A stretch of 64,000 bases of DNA from Bacterioplanoides sp965219715 (GTDB lineage: Bacteria > Pseudomonadota > Gammaproteobacteria > Pseudomonadales > Oceanobacteraceae). Below are positions 44,842 through 53,006 of this stretch, piece by piece (the stretch's first letter is position 1; the number at the start of each line of letters is the position of its first letter). The stretch spans positions 1,984,001-2,048,000 of the forward strand of contig NZ_OZ244785.1 in the NCBI RefSeq assembly GCF_965219715.1. The letters are read 5' to 3'. A model generated the notes under the pieces. The model ran no database searches and was not told the DNA's origin. It saw only the letters and a list, made by a program, of their open reading frames with translations. The position numbers were made by a program, and so were the translations under genes.

Positions 44842-47800
44842 TTAAATAGCAGCGTGAATTTCCTGTAAACGACGAACTACGTTCAGGCCTTCAGCATTCA
44901 AGCCTTCTACAACGGCTTCAGCACCAGCTAAAGTCGTTGTGTAAGTTACTTTGTGCTGCAGCGCGCTGCGACGAATATCAGCAGAATCAGCAATGGCTTG
45001 AGTACCTTCAGTGGTATTCACAATCAATGCGATTTCATCGTTCTTAATGGTATCAACAATGTTTGGACGTGCTTCGTTCACCTTGTTGATGCGCTCAACT
45101 GCGATGCCAGCTTCAACCAACTTAGCGTGAGTACCACCTGTTGCGATCAGGCTGAAGCCTAACTTAGCGAAACCTTGGGCAACCGCCACAACACCTTCTT
45201 TATCGGCGTCACGTACAGAGATAAATACTTTACCTTCTGTTGGTAATTTCTCACCAGCACCCAGCTGAGCTTTGTAGAAAGCTTCGCCGAAGGTAGCACC
45301 TGCGCCCATGACTTCACCGGTCGATTTCATTTCAGGGCCTAAGATTGGATCTACGCCTTGGAATTTATTGAACGGGAATACCGCTTCTTTTACAGAGAAG
45401 TGTTCTGGAACGATTTCTTCAGTAAAACCAAGCTCAGCCAGTGTTTTACCCATCATCACTTTACCTGCAATCGCAGCTAAAGAATTACCGATACACTTAG
45501 AAACGAAAGGTACGGTACGGGAAGCACGTGGGTTAACTTCGATCACGTAGATCTCGTCATCCTGGTAAGCCAGCTGAGTATTCATCAGACCAACTACACC
45601 CAGCTCTAACGCCATAGCTTTTACTTGCTCACGCATGCGATTCTGAACATCTTCAGACAAGCTGTACGGAGGCAGAGAACATGCTGAGTCACCGGAGTGA
45701 ATACCCGCTTGCTCAATGTGCTGCATGATAGCGCCGATCACAACTTGCTCACCGTCACATACTGCATCAATGTCTACTTCAACCGCACGGTTTAAGAAGT
45801 AGTCCAGCAGTACCGGAGAATCGTTAGAAACCTGAACCGCTTCACGCATGTAACGACGCAGAGATTCTTCGTTGTTTACGATTTCCATCGCACGACCACC
45901 TAATACATAGGAAGGACGTACAACTAATGGGAAACCGATTTCGTTGGCTTTAGAAATCGCTTCTTCAGTAGAACGTACAGTGGCATTCACTGGCTGTTTC
46001 AGACCCAAACGCTGAATCATTTGCTGGAAACGCTCACGGTCTTCAGCACGGTCAATCGCTTCTGGAGAAGTACCAATAATCGGTACACCAGCGGCTTCTA
46101 ATTCGTTCGCCAGTTTCAATGGAGTTTGACCACCGTACTGAACGATCACGCCTTTTGGCTGTTCTTTATCAACAATTTCTAATACGTCTTCCAGAGTTAC
46201 CGGCTCAAAAAACAGACGGTCGGAAGTATCGTAGTCGGTAGAAACCGTTTCAGGGTTACAGTTCACCATGATGGCTTCGTAACCTAAATCTTTGGCAGCG
46301 AACGCAGCGTGTACACAGCAGTAATCGAATTCGATACCCTGGCCAATACGGTTTGGACCACCACCCAGAACGATAATTTTTTCTTTATCGGTTGGGTTCG
46401 CTTCACACTCTTCTTCATAAGTAGAGTACATATAAGCAGTATCGGTAGAGAACTCGGCCGCGCAGGTATCAACACGCTTATAAACCGGACGAACATCTAA
46501 CTTCTGACGTTGCTTACGGAATGCTTTTTCAGACACACCCAGCAGCTTAGCCAGACGAGCATCAGCAAAACCTTTACGCTTCAGACGGAAGATACGATCG
46601 GCATCCATCGAGGTTAAGCTGCTTTGTGCAACGTCCGCTTCATCTTTAATGATGTCTTCGATCTGCACCAGGAACCAAGGATCAACACCTGAGTGCTGGT
46701 AAATTTCTTCAACACTTAAACCAGCACGGAATGCGTCACCGATGTACCAGATACGATCTGCGCCTGGGGTTTTCAGTTCAGAAATAATCTTGTCCATCGC
46801 ACCTTCAGAATCAAGGTCGATGATAGGGTCGAAACCGCTAACACCCACTTCCAGACCACGCAGCGCTTTCTGCAATGACTCTTGCTGGGTACGGCCCATT
46901 GCCATCACTTCACCCACAGATTTCATCTGTGTGGTTAAGCGGCCATCCGCTGCTGGGAATTTCTCGAAAGTGAAACGAGGAATCTTAGTAACAACGTAAT
47001 CGATGGAAGGCTCAAACGATGCTGGGGTTGCACCGCCAGTGATGTCGTTTTGCAATTCGTCCAGGGTATAACCAATCGCCAGCTTGGCTGCGATTTTAGC
47101 AATCGGGAAACCAGTTGCTTTAGATGCCAGAGCAGATGAACGAGAAACACGTGGGTTCATCTCGATCACAACCATACGGCCGTCTTTTGGATTGATACCG
47201 AACTGAACGTTAGAACCACCGGTTTCAACGCCGATTTCACGCAGTACTGCCAGCGAGGCATCACGCATGATTTGCAATTCTTTGTCGGTCAGTGTCTGAG
47301 CCGGTGCAACAGTGATGGAGTCACCTGTGTGTACACCCATGGCATCAAAGTTTTCGATGGAACAGATGATGATACAGTTGTCGTTTTTATCACGCACAAC
47401 TTCCATCTCGTATTCTTTCCAGCCGATCAGAGATTCATCGATCAGCAGCTCGCTGGTTGGCGATAAGTCCAGACCACGAGTACAGATTTCTTCGAACTCT
47501 TCTTTGTTATACGCGATACCACCACCGGTACCACCCATAGTGAAAGACGGACGAATAATACATGGGAAGCCTAAGCCCTTCTGAACTTCGCGCGCTTCTT
47601 CCATGCTATGGGCAATGCCCGCACGTGGACATTCCAGACCGATCTTTTTCATCGCTTGGTCGAAACGATCACGGTCTTCCGCTTTGTCGATTACATCAGC
47701 TTTAGCGCCGATCATTTCAACATTGAATTTTTCTAAGATGCCAGCAGACTCAAGGCCTAATGCACAGTTCAGTGCAGTCTGGCCACCCATGGTTGGCAAG

Positions 47801-48057
47801 ATAGCGTCTGGGCGTTCTTTTTCAATGATGTTAGCAACTGTATCAACCGTGATCGGTTCGATGTAAGTTGCATCCGCCATTGATGGGTCGGTCATAATTG
47901 TGGCTGGGTTAGAGTTCACAAGAATAACGCGGATACCTTCTTCACGCAGGGCCTTACAAGCCTGTGCGCCAGAATAGTCGAATTCACAAGCCTGGCCGAT
48001 GATGATCGGACCAGCGCCAATGATTAAAATACTTTGTATGTCGGTACGTTTTGGCAT
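44842..48057 (-). CDS. carB: Carbamoyl-phosphate synthase large subunit
   Basis: CarB makes carbamoyl phosphate for arginine and pyrimidine synthesis. The 1071 residues show two homologous ATP-grasp halves (GAGPIIIGQACEFDYSG at the start; GGGPNRIGQGIEFDY near 560), each with its own ATP site, and a C-terminal MGS-like allosteric domain (about 935-1071). Length is standard. It follows carA by 9 nt. Confidence 0.98.
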   Translation of the reverse strand: MPKRTDIQSILIIGAGPIIIGQACEFDYSGAQACKALREEGIRVILVNSNPATIMTDPSMADATYIEPITVDTVANIIEKERPDAILPTMGGQTALNCALGLESAGILEKFNVEMIGAKADVIDKAEDRDRFDQAMKKIGLECPRAGIAHSMEEAREVQKGLGFPCIIRPSFTMGGTGGGIAYNKEEFEEICTRGLDLSPTSELLIDESLIGWKEYEMEVVRDKNDNCIIICSIENFDAMGVHTGDSITVAPAQTLTDKELQIMRDASLAVLREIGVETGGSNVQFGINPKDGRMVVIEMNPRVSRSSALASKATGFPIAKIAAKLAIGYTLDELQNDITGGATPASFEPSIDYVVTKIPRFTFEKFPAADGRLTTQMKSVGEVMAMGRTQQESLQKALRGLEVGVSGFDPIIDLDSEGAMDKIISELKTPGADRIWYIGDAFRAGLSVEEIYQHSGVDPWFLVQIEDIIKDEADVAQSSLTSMDADRIFRLKRKGFADARLAKLLGVSEKAFRKQRQKLDVRPVYKRVDTCAAEFSTDTAYMYSTYEEECEANPTDKEKIIVLGGGPNRIGQGIEFDYCCVHAAFAAKDLGYEAIMVNCNPETVSTDYDTSDRLFFEPVTLEDVLEIVDKEQPKGVIVQYGGQTPLKLANELEAAGVPIIGTSPEAIDRAEDRERFQQMIQRLGLKQPVNATVRSTEEAISKANEIGFPLVVRPSYVLGGRAMEIVNNEESLRRYMREAVQVSNDSPVLLDYFLNRAVEVDIDAVCDGEQVVIGAIMQHIEQAGIHSGDSACSLPPYSLSEDVQNRMREQVKAMALELGVVGLMNTQLAYQDDEIYVIEVNPRASRTVPFVSKCIGNSLAAIAGKVMMGKTLAELGFTEEIVPEHFSVKEAVFPFNKFQGVDPILGPEMKSTGEVMGAGATFGEAFYKAQLGAGEKLPTEGKVFISVRDADKEGVVAVAQGFAKLGFSLIATGGTHAKLVEAGIAVERINKVNEARPNIVDTIKNDEIALIVNTTEGTQAIADSADIRRSALQHKVTYTTTLAGAEAVVEGLNAEGLNVVRRLQEIHAAI

Positions 48058-48066
48058 GGCGGCGTC

Positions 48067-49209
48067 CTACTTCTTAGCGGCTTCGATCAGATCGATGAAA
48101 CGATCAAACAATGGGGCAACGTCACGTGGACCCGGGCTTGCTTCAGGGTGACCCTGGAAGCTGAACGCTGGCTTATCAGTCAGCTCGATACCCTGCAAAG
48201 TGCCATCGAACAGAGACTTGTGAGTCGCTTTGATGTTCGCTGGAAGTGAGGCTTCGTCTACGGCGAAACCGTGGTTCTGAGACGTGATCATAACAACGCC
48301 GGTTTCCAGATCCTGAACCGGGTGGTTACCACCGTGGTGGCCGTGCGGCATTTTCACGGTTTTTGCGCCAGAAGCTAACGCCAGCAGCTGGTGACCTAAA
48401 CAGATACCGAATACCGGGATATCGGTTTTCAGGATTTCCTGAATCGCCTCGATAGCATACGTACATGGCTCCGGGTCACCAGGGCCATTGGATAAGAAGA
48501 TGCCGTCCGGGTTCATCGCCAGCACGTCCGCTGCCGGAGTCTGAGCCGGAACAACCGTCAGATCACAACCACGCTCAGCTAACAGACGCAGGATATTGCG
48601 CTTAACGCCGAAGTCATAAGCAACCACTTTGTATTTGCCGTCTTTCAGTTCGCCGAAGCCCTGGCCCAGAGTCCAGTCTTGCTCGGTCCACTTATAACTA
48701 TCAGTAGCCGTCACTTCCTTCGCCAGGTCCATACCTTTCAGGCCTGGGAATTCTTTTGCCGCCGCAATCGCTTTAGCAATGCTTTCTTCAGAAGTGGCAT
48801 CCGCACCAGCAATGATGCAGCCATCCAGTGAGCCTTTTTCACGCAGAATACGGGTCAGGCGACGGGTATCGATATCAGCAATACCCAGGATGTTATTTTC
48901 CTTCAGGTATTCATCCAACGCTTTTTCGCTGCGGAAGTTAGAAGCAATCAGAGGCAAATCACGAATCACCAGTCCTTTGGCGAAGATACCGCGAGACTCT
49001 TCGTCTTCGCTGTTAACACCGTAGTTACCGATATGTGGGTAAGTCAGAGTGACAATCTGGTTAGCGTAGGATGGGTCAGTCAGGATCTCCTGATAACCGG
49101 TCATGGAGGTGTTAAACACCACCTCTCCCACAGACAGACCTTCAGCACCAATAGCGGTGCCTTTGAAGATACTGCCGTCCTCAAGAGCTAGAATGGCTGG
49201 CGTAGACAA
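48067..49209 (-). CDS. carA: Carbamoyl-phosphate synthase small subunit
   Basis: CarA is the glutamine amidotransferase subunit that feeds ammonia to CarB. The nucleophile Cys is in FGICLGHQLLALASG and the His-Glu pair in GHPEASPGP. 380 residues. The start is TTG 49209 (STPAILALEDGSIFKG N terminus), with a G-rich ribosome site about 9 nt upstream. A strong terminator-type hairpin lies 68-110 nt upstream. Confidence 0.97.
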   Translation of the reverse strand: MSTPAILALEDGSIFKGTAIGAEGLSVGEVVFNTSMTGYQEILTDPSYANQIVTLTYPHIGNYGVNSEDEESRGIFAKGLVIRDLPLIASNFRSEKALDEYLKENNILGIADIDTRRLTRILREKGSLDGCIIAGADATSEESIAKAIAAAKEFPGLKGMDLAKEVTATDSYKWTEQDWTLGQGFGELKDGKYKVVAYDFGVKRNILRLLAERGCDLTVVPAQTPAADVLAMNPDGIFLSNGPGDPEPCTYAIEAIQEILKTDIPVFGICLGHQLLALASGAKTVKMPHGHHGGNHPVQDLETGVVMITSQNHGFAVDEASLPANIKATHKSLFDGTLQGIELTDKPAFSFQGHPEASPGPRDVAPLFDRFIDLIEAAKK

Positions 49210-49276
49210 GGCTTAAATCCCCGAAGTAAGAACAATCTGGCGACATAGATAACGCAAAAGTGCCTGCTCAACTCGC

Positions 49277-49319
49277 AAAAAAGCGGGATGGAACCCAAAA
49301 GGCTTCATCCCGCTTTTTT
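49277..49319 (-). terminator. Terminator-like hairpin in the carA leader
   Basis: AAAAAAGCGGGATG (49277-49290) and CATCCCGCTTTTTT (49306-49319) form a 14-bp stem extended by GAA/TTC, with six T on the minus strand. No minus-strand gene lies between here and the dapB terminator at 50734, so it is either an attenuator of carAB or the relic of a lost gene or small RNA. Confidence 0.75.
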
Positions 49320-50103
49320 GACTAAATTCTGAACTGCACGGCTACTCTTTTTTGGGTAGTTGCATTACGTACTTAAACTAACACTAAATGATACTGAAAA
49401 CAGAGGCTTATGTCCATCCCTAGTCCGTTGATCTTACTTGATAAGCAAGCCCTCACAAATGAGCCCGTTAATACCTTTTGCAACCAGCTCTGACAAATCG
49501 AAAGCCTGACCATGGAGACAACAAAACAAAGAGGCGTTAACATCACCCTTTCTTTCACGCAAAGGTTATCAAGACATATAATTTATTCGATTTGATTAAA
49601 GCTGAGTGGCAATCATTATTATTCATTATATTTAATGCGCCATTTCTGTGATTAATGAAAATTTCAAAAAACGTTGTTATTAATTACGACGATTATTATA
49701 TAAAAAAAAGGAATATTGTTATTCGACTTGGACTAATCAATCGTTCAGAGATATGTAAAACTACGACAGTATTTTTTACGATTTTTTTATTAACTTTTAT
49801 CTTAATTACGCCAGGCCCCGTAAGAATTTCTATATCATTACCGCAAATTTAGCGGTACATCACAAAAAACACCTAGTTACACTGAGTTACATAATGTAAC
49901 ATACATTTTGATACCTAAAAGTGCTTCACTAAAAGCCCTATAAAGTTTCTTATTAGCAGATAATTGAGATAAATAACTACTGTTCCAAAAGAATACAGTT
50001 AACTCTCTCAATTTAATTAACAAGCAGATTAATAATATTTCCTGACACAACCGTGATACAGGAATGAGAGATCAAAAATAACCATATTAAACGAGGTTTA
50101 ATT
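49320..50103. other. AT-rich intergenic region between carA and the LuxR/HapR-type regulator
   Basis: 784 bp without a supported gene and clearly AT-richer than its neighbours. It should hold the carAB promoter (minus) and the regulator's promoter (plus). Visible signals are the palindrome at 49886-49900 and an ARG-box-like AATCATTATTATTCATTA near 49610-49630. Short ORFs of 61-65 codons in it have no ribosome site. Confidence 0.6.
49876..49900. promoter_or_regulatory. GTTACAT-palindrome operator candidate
   Basis: A perfect 15-bp palindrome GTTACAT-A-ATGTAAC (49886-49900) is preceded exactly one helical turn upstream by a half-site GTTACAC (49876-49882). Such spacing suggests a dimeric regulator; which one is unknown. 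Confidence 0.4.
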
Positions 50104-50712
50104 ATGCCAGTAGCCGTTGATGGTCGCCGTCGTTTGCAACCGGAAGAACGCAGACGCTTATTATTAACCTATGCCGTTGAAGTGTTCGCACGCAGAGGCA
50201 TTGGTCGCGGTGGGCATACGGAAATTGCCGAAATGGGTGGCGTATCTGTCGCCACTGTATTCAACTACTTCAAAACACGTGAAGCGTTAGTAGAAGCTGT
50301 TTTAGAAGACGTTGATAGCTTTTTAATCTCCCTGGCCGAATCAGTTTACTCTGAAGAGGACGATCCGGTTCAGGCGATTCGCACTCACATCAAAGCATTC
50401 CTGAATGCTTGTGAAGAAAACCCTTCCTACATCAAAGTATGGTTAGAGTGGAGCGCATCCGTTCGTGAAGAAACCTGGCCGTCTTATCTGGAATTCCAGA
50501 ACAAGTTACTTGATATGATTGCCAAGCAAGTCGACAAGGGCGTTAAGAAAGGCTTGATGGAACCAGGCTTAGCCCCGAAAGAACGTGCACGCTGGGCATT
50601 AGGTAACGCTCAGATGCTGGTTTCTATGGTATTTGATCCAAACGGAAAACCGCGCGGCATGGAAAAAATGGTTGAGCGTGGCTTCGACCACATGCTGGGT
50701 GTTAAGGGCTAA
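50104..50712 (+). CDS. TetR-family regulator of the Vibrio LuxR/HapR/SmcR type
   Basis: A 202-residue TetR-fold repressor/activator. The DNA-binding domain (about 15-65) has AVEVFARRGIGRGGHTEIAE followed by VSVATVFNYFKTRE, nearly identical to the LuxR(V. harveyi)/HapR quorum-sensing master regulators, and the ligand domain keeps IKVWLEWSASVREETWP, matching their KVWFEWSAS stretch. The C-terminal third diverges. GAGG lies 8 nt before the ATG. It is monocistronic with its own terminator. That it governs density-dependent behaviour here is inference; no autoinducer or LuxO genes are in the window. Confidence 0.88.
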   Translation: MPVAVDGRRRLQPEERRRLLLTYAVEVFARRGIGRGGHTEIAEMGGVSVATVFNYFKTREALVEAVLEDVDSFLISLAESVYSEEDDPVQAIRTHIKAFLNACEENPSYIKVWLEWSASVREETWPSYLEFQNKLLDMIAKQVDKGVKKGLMEPGLAPKERARWALGNAQMLVSMVFDPNGKPRGMEKMVERGFDHMLGVKG

Positions 50713-50733
50713 CGCTCTTAAAGTGCCAGAAAC

Positions 50734-50770
50734 AAAAAAAGCCGCTTCCTTTATCAGAAGCGGCTTTTTT
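50734..50770 (+). terminator. Bidirectional terminator between regulator gene and dapB
   Basis: AAAAAAAGCCGCTTC/GAAGCGGCTTTTTT with an 8-nt loop and T-runs on both strands. Confidence 0.92.
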
Positions 50771-50792
50771 GTTTTGGCGACACTGAGTGAAA

Positions 50793-51596
50793 TTAAAAAC
50801 CCAGCACGTCCTGCATATCGTATAAACCGTGAGTCTGCTCACAGATCCACTTCGCGCTGCGCACTGCACCTTTAGCAAACGTCATACGGCTTTGTGCTTT
50901 GTGAGTCACTTCAACACGCTCACCTTCGGCAGCAAACATCACAGTGTGATCACCTACTACGTCACCGCCACGAATGGTTTCAAAACCAATTTGTTTGTGC
51001 GGGCGAGCGCCGGTCTGGCCTTCACGACCGTAACAAGCTACTTCGTTTAAATCCCAGCCCATGGTTTCGGCAACCACTTCACCCATACGTAAGGCAGTAC
51101 CGGATGGCGCATCCACTTTATGCTTATGGTGCATTTCAATCACTTCGATATCGCTGTCATCACCCATTACCTTGGCAGCCATACGCAGCAGGTTCAGGCA
51201 CAGGTTTACACCAACAGAATAGTTTGGTGCGAATACGATCCCCATATCACTGGAAGCTTGCTGCAGGCGAACTTTCTGCTCATCAGTCAGACCTGTTGTA
51301 CCAATGACGATGTTTTTACCGTGACTGCGGCATAATTCAACGTTAGCCATAGTCGCTTCCGGAGCAGTAAAGTCGATCAGCACATCAAAATCATCGATGA
51401 CAGCTTCTAGGCTGGTCGCTGTTTTTACGCCCATTTCTTTACCCAGACCCGCCAGTGCACCGGCATCGATACCAGCCATTGGATCGTCAGCCAACACAAC
51501 GGTTGCGCCCAGTTGTGCGTTTTCGTCAGCGGCAACCGCTTCGATCAGTACACGGCCCATGCGGCCTGCTGCACCAGTAATTGCAATGCGAGTCAT
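50793..51596 (-). CDS. dapB: 4-hydroxy-tetrahydrodipicolinate reductase
   Basis: DapB reduces the dipicolinate precursor in lysine and diaminopimelate synthesis. Motifs: the nucleotide-binding GAAGRMGR, IVIGTTGL, and the active-site EMHHKHKVDAPSGTA. 267 residues, standard. AGGA lies 6 nt before the ATG. Downstream of dnaJ, an arrangement also seen in Pseudomonas (grpE-dnaK-dnaJ-dapB-carA-carB-greA). Confidence 0.97.
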   Translation of the reverse strand: MTRIAITGAAGRMGRVLIEAVAADENAQLGATVVLADDPMAGIDAGALAGLGKEMGVKTATSLEAVIDDFDVLIDFTAPEATMANVELCRSHGKNIVIGTTGLTDEQKVRLQQASSDMGIVFAPNYSVGVNLCLNLLRMAAKVMGDDSDIEVIEMHHKHKVDAPSGTALRMGEVVAETMGWDLNEVACYGREGQTGARPHKQIGFETIRGGDVVGDHTVMFAAEGERVEVTHKAQSRMTFAKGAVRSAKWICEQTHGLYDMQDVLGF

Positions 51597-51684
51597 GGTT
51601 TTTCCTGAATCTGGAATATAAAAATTGGGGAGAATTATAAAGGCTTTGCGTGTGAATGCGAGCGATCACTGGGTGGACCGTGTG

Positions 51685-51762
51685 TTCTTTCAAAAGCAGC
51701 AACAGGATGTTGCGGTAGGATCTAGAGCCAGGGATGGCTCACAGATCCTGCGGCTGAAAGAA
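51685..51762 (-). repeat. Copy C of the dispersed two-hairpin element
   Basis: Outer arms TTCTTTCA and TGAAAGAA. The plus strand shows GCAAC-AGGAT-GTTGC and GGATCT...AGATCC enclosing GAGCC-AGGGAT-GGCTC. It lies between dnaJ and dapB in the opposite sense. It is nearly identical to copy A in the GGATCT/AGATCC arms. Confidence 0.85.
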
Positions 51763-51798
51763 TTCTGGTTCACTCAGCGATTGCGTTGTCAGAGGAGG

Positions 51799-52926
51799 TT
51801 ACATTTCTTCGAAGAAACGTTTCACCCCTTCAAACCAGCTTTTCTTCTGCGGCGAGTGTTTTTCACCTTTTAAAGAAGCCTGGAATTGCTCCAGCAGTTC
51901 TTTCTGCTCTTTATTCAGATTAACCGGAGTTTCAACCTGAACACGGCACAATAAATCACCAGCAGAGCCGCCACGTACCGGCACAACACCTTTACCACGC
52001 AGGCGGAATAATTTACCGCTTTGAGTTTCCGCCGGGATTTTCAGCTTAACGCGACCATCCAGTGTCGGAACTTCCAGTTCACCACCTAATGCTGCATCCA
52101 CAATGCTGATCGGCACATCGCAATACAGGTTACGGCCATCACGGTGGAACAACTCGTGCTCACGCACACTGACCTGCACATATAAATCGCCCGCCGGGCC
52201 ACCCATTGCGCCCGCTTCACCTTCGCCAGACAGACGAATACGATCACCGGTATCAACACCCGCCGGAATTTTAACCGACAGTGTTTTGGTTTCTTCTTTA
52301 ACACCGCGACCATGACAGCTGTTACATGGATCTTCGATGATAGTGCCCTGACCACGACAGGTCGGACAGGTTTGCTGCACAGAGAAGAAGCCCTGCTGCA
52401 TACGAACCTGACCCTGACCATGACAGGTGGTACAGGCTTTAGGCTTGGTACCTTCTTTTGCACCGGAGCCGTCACAGGTTTCACAGGTGGTTAAAGTAGG
52501 AACACGGATTTTTTTCTCAACGCCACGAACAGCTTCTTCAAGAGACAGCTCCATGGTGTAACGCAGATCGGAGCCACGTTGTGGGCCACCACGACCGCCG
52601 CGGCCACCACCGCCTCCGCCGCCAAAAATATCGCCGAAGACATCACCGAAAATATCACTGAAACCGCCAGCACCGCCGCCACCAAAGCCGCCGGCCTGAC
52701 CATCAACACCGGCGTGACCATATTGGTCGTACGCGGCACGTTTCTGCTCATCACCTAAGATTTCGTAAGCTTCTGTCGCTTCCTTGAACTTGGCTTCAGC
52801 ATCGGCATCATCCGGGTTACGGTCCGGGTGATATTTCATCGCAATTTTACGATACGCTTTTTTCAGCTCTTTTTTCTCGACGCCTTTGGCTACACCAAGT
52901 ACTTCGTAATAATCTCGTTTCGACAT
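51799..52926 (-). CDS. dnaJ: Chaperone DnaJ
   Basis: DnaJ delivers substrates to DnaK and stimulates its ATPase. J domain with the HPD motif (MKYHPDRNPDD), a Gly/Phe-rich stretch (about 75-115), four CxxCxGxG zinc-finger repeats (CETCDGSG, CTTCHGQG, CPTCRGQG, CNSCHGRG) and the C-terminal substrate-binding domain. 375 residues. It follows dnaK behind a terminator, so dnaJ expression is probably partly read-through. Confidence 0.98.
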   Translation of the reverse strand: MSKRDYYEVLGVAKGVEKKELKKAYRKIAMKYHPDRNPDDADAEAKFKEATEAYEILGDEQKRAAYDQYGHAGVDGQAGGFGGGGAGGFSDIFGDVFGDIFGGGGGGGRGGRGGPQRGSDLRYTMELSLEEAVRGVEKKIRVPTLTTCETCDGSGAKEGTKPKACTTCHGQGQVRMQQGFFSVQQTCPTCRGQGTIIEDPCNSCHGRGVKEETKTLSVKIPAGVDTGDRIRLSGEGEAGAMGGPAGDLYVQVSVREHELFHRDGRNLYCDVPISIVDAALGGELEVPTLDGRVKLKIPAETQSGKLFRLRGKGVVPVRGGSAGDLLCRVQVETPVNLNKEQKELLEQFQASLKGEKHSPQKKSWFEGVKRFFEEM

Positions 52927-52949
52927 GATTTTGCTCGTTTAAATGGCAA

Positions 52950-52980
52950 AAAAACGCGGCTAGTTTTCTAACCGCGTTTT
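52950..52980 (-). terminator. Terminator between dnaK and dnaJ
   Basis: AAAACGCGG-x-TAG/CTA-x-CCGCGTTTT with 4-nt loop and seven T on the minus strand. Confidence 0.85.
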
Positions 52981-53006
52981 GTTTGAGTGCTTTAAAGAAT
53001 TAACAA

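Noticed and set aside
49373..49558. 61-codon minus-strand ORF as a carA leader peptide
   Set aside because: Too long and without a run of regulatory Arg or similar codons near the hairpin; start lacks a good ribosome site.
49437..49565. A 43-codon minus-strand open frame upstream of carA reading like a protein C terminus (FDLSELVAKGINGL...)
   Set aside because: It has no start codon, no recognisable family and lies in a low-complexity AT-rich region; it could be a gene relic but the evidence is too thin to annotate.
49655..49852. 65-codon plus-strand ORF in the AT-rich region
   Set aside because: No ribosome site, biased AT-rich codons and no recognisable motif; a chance frame.
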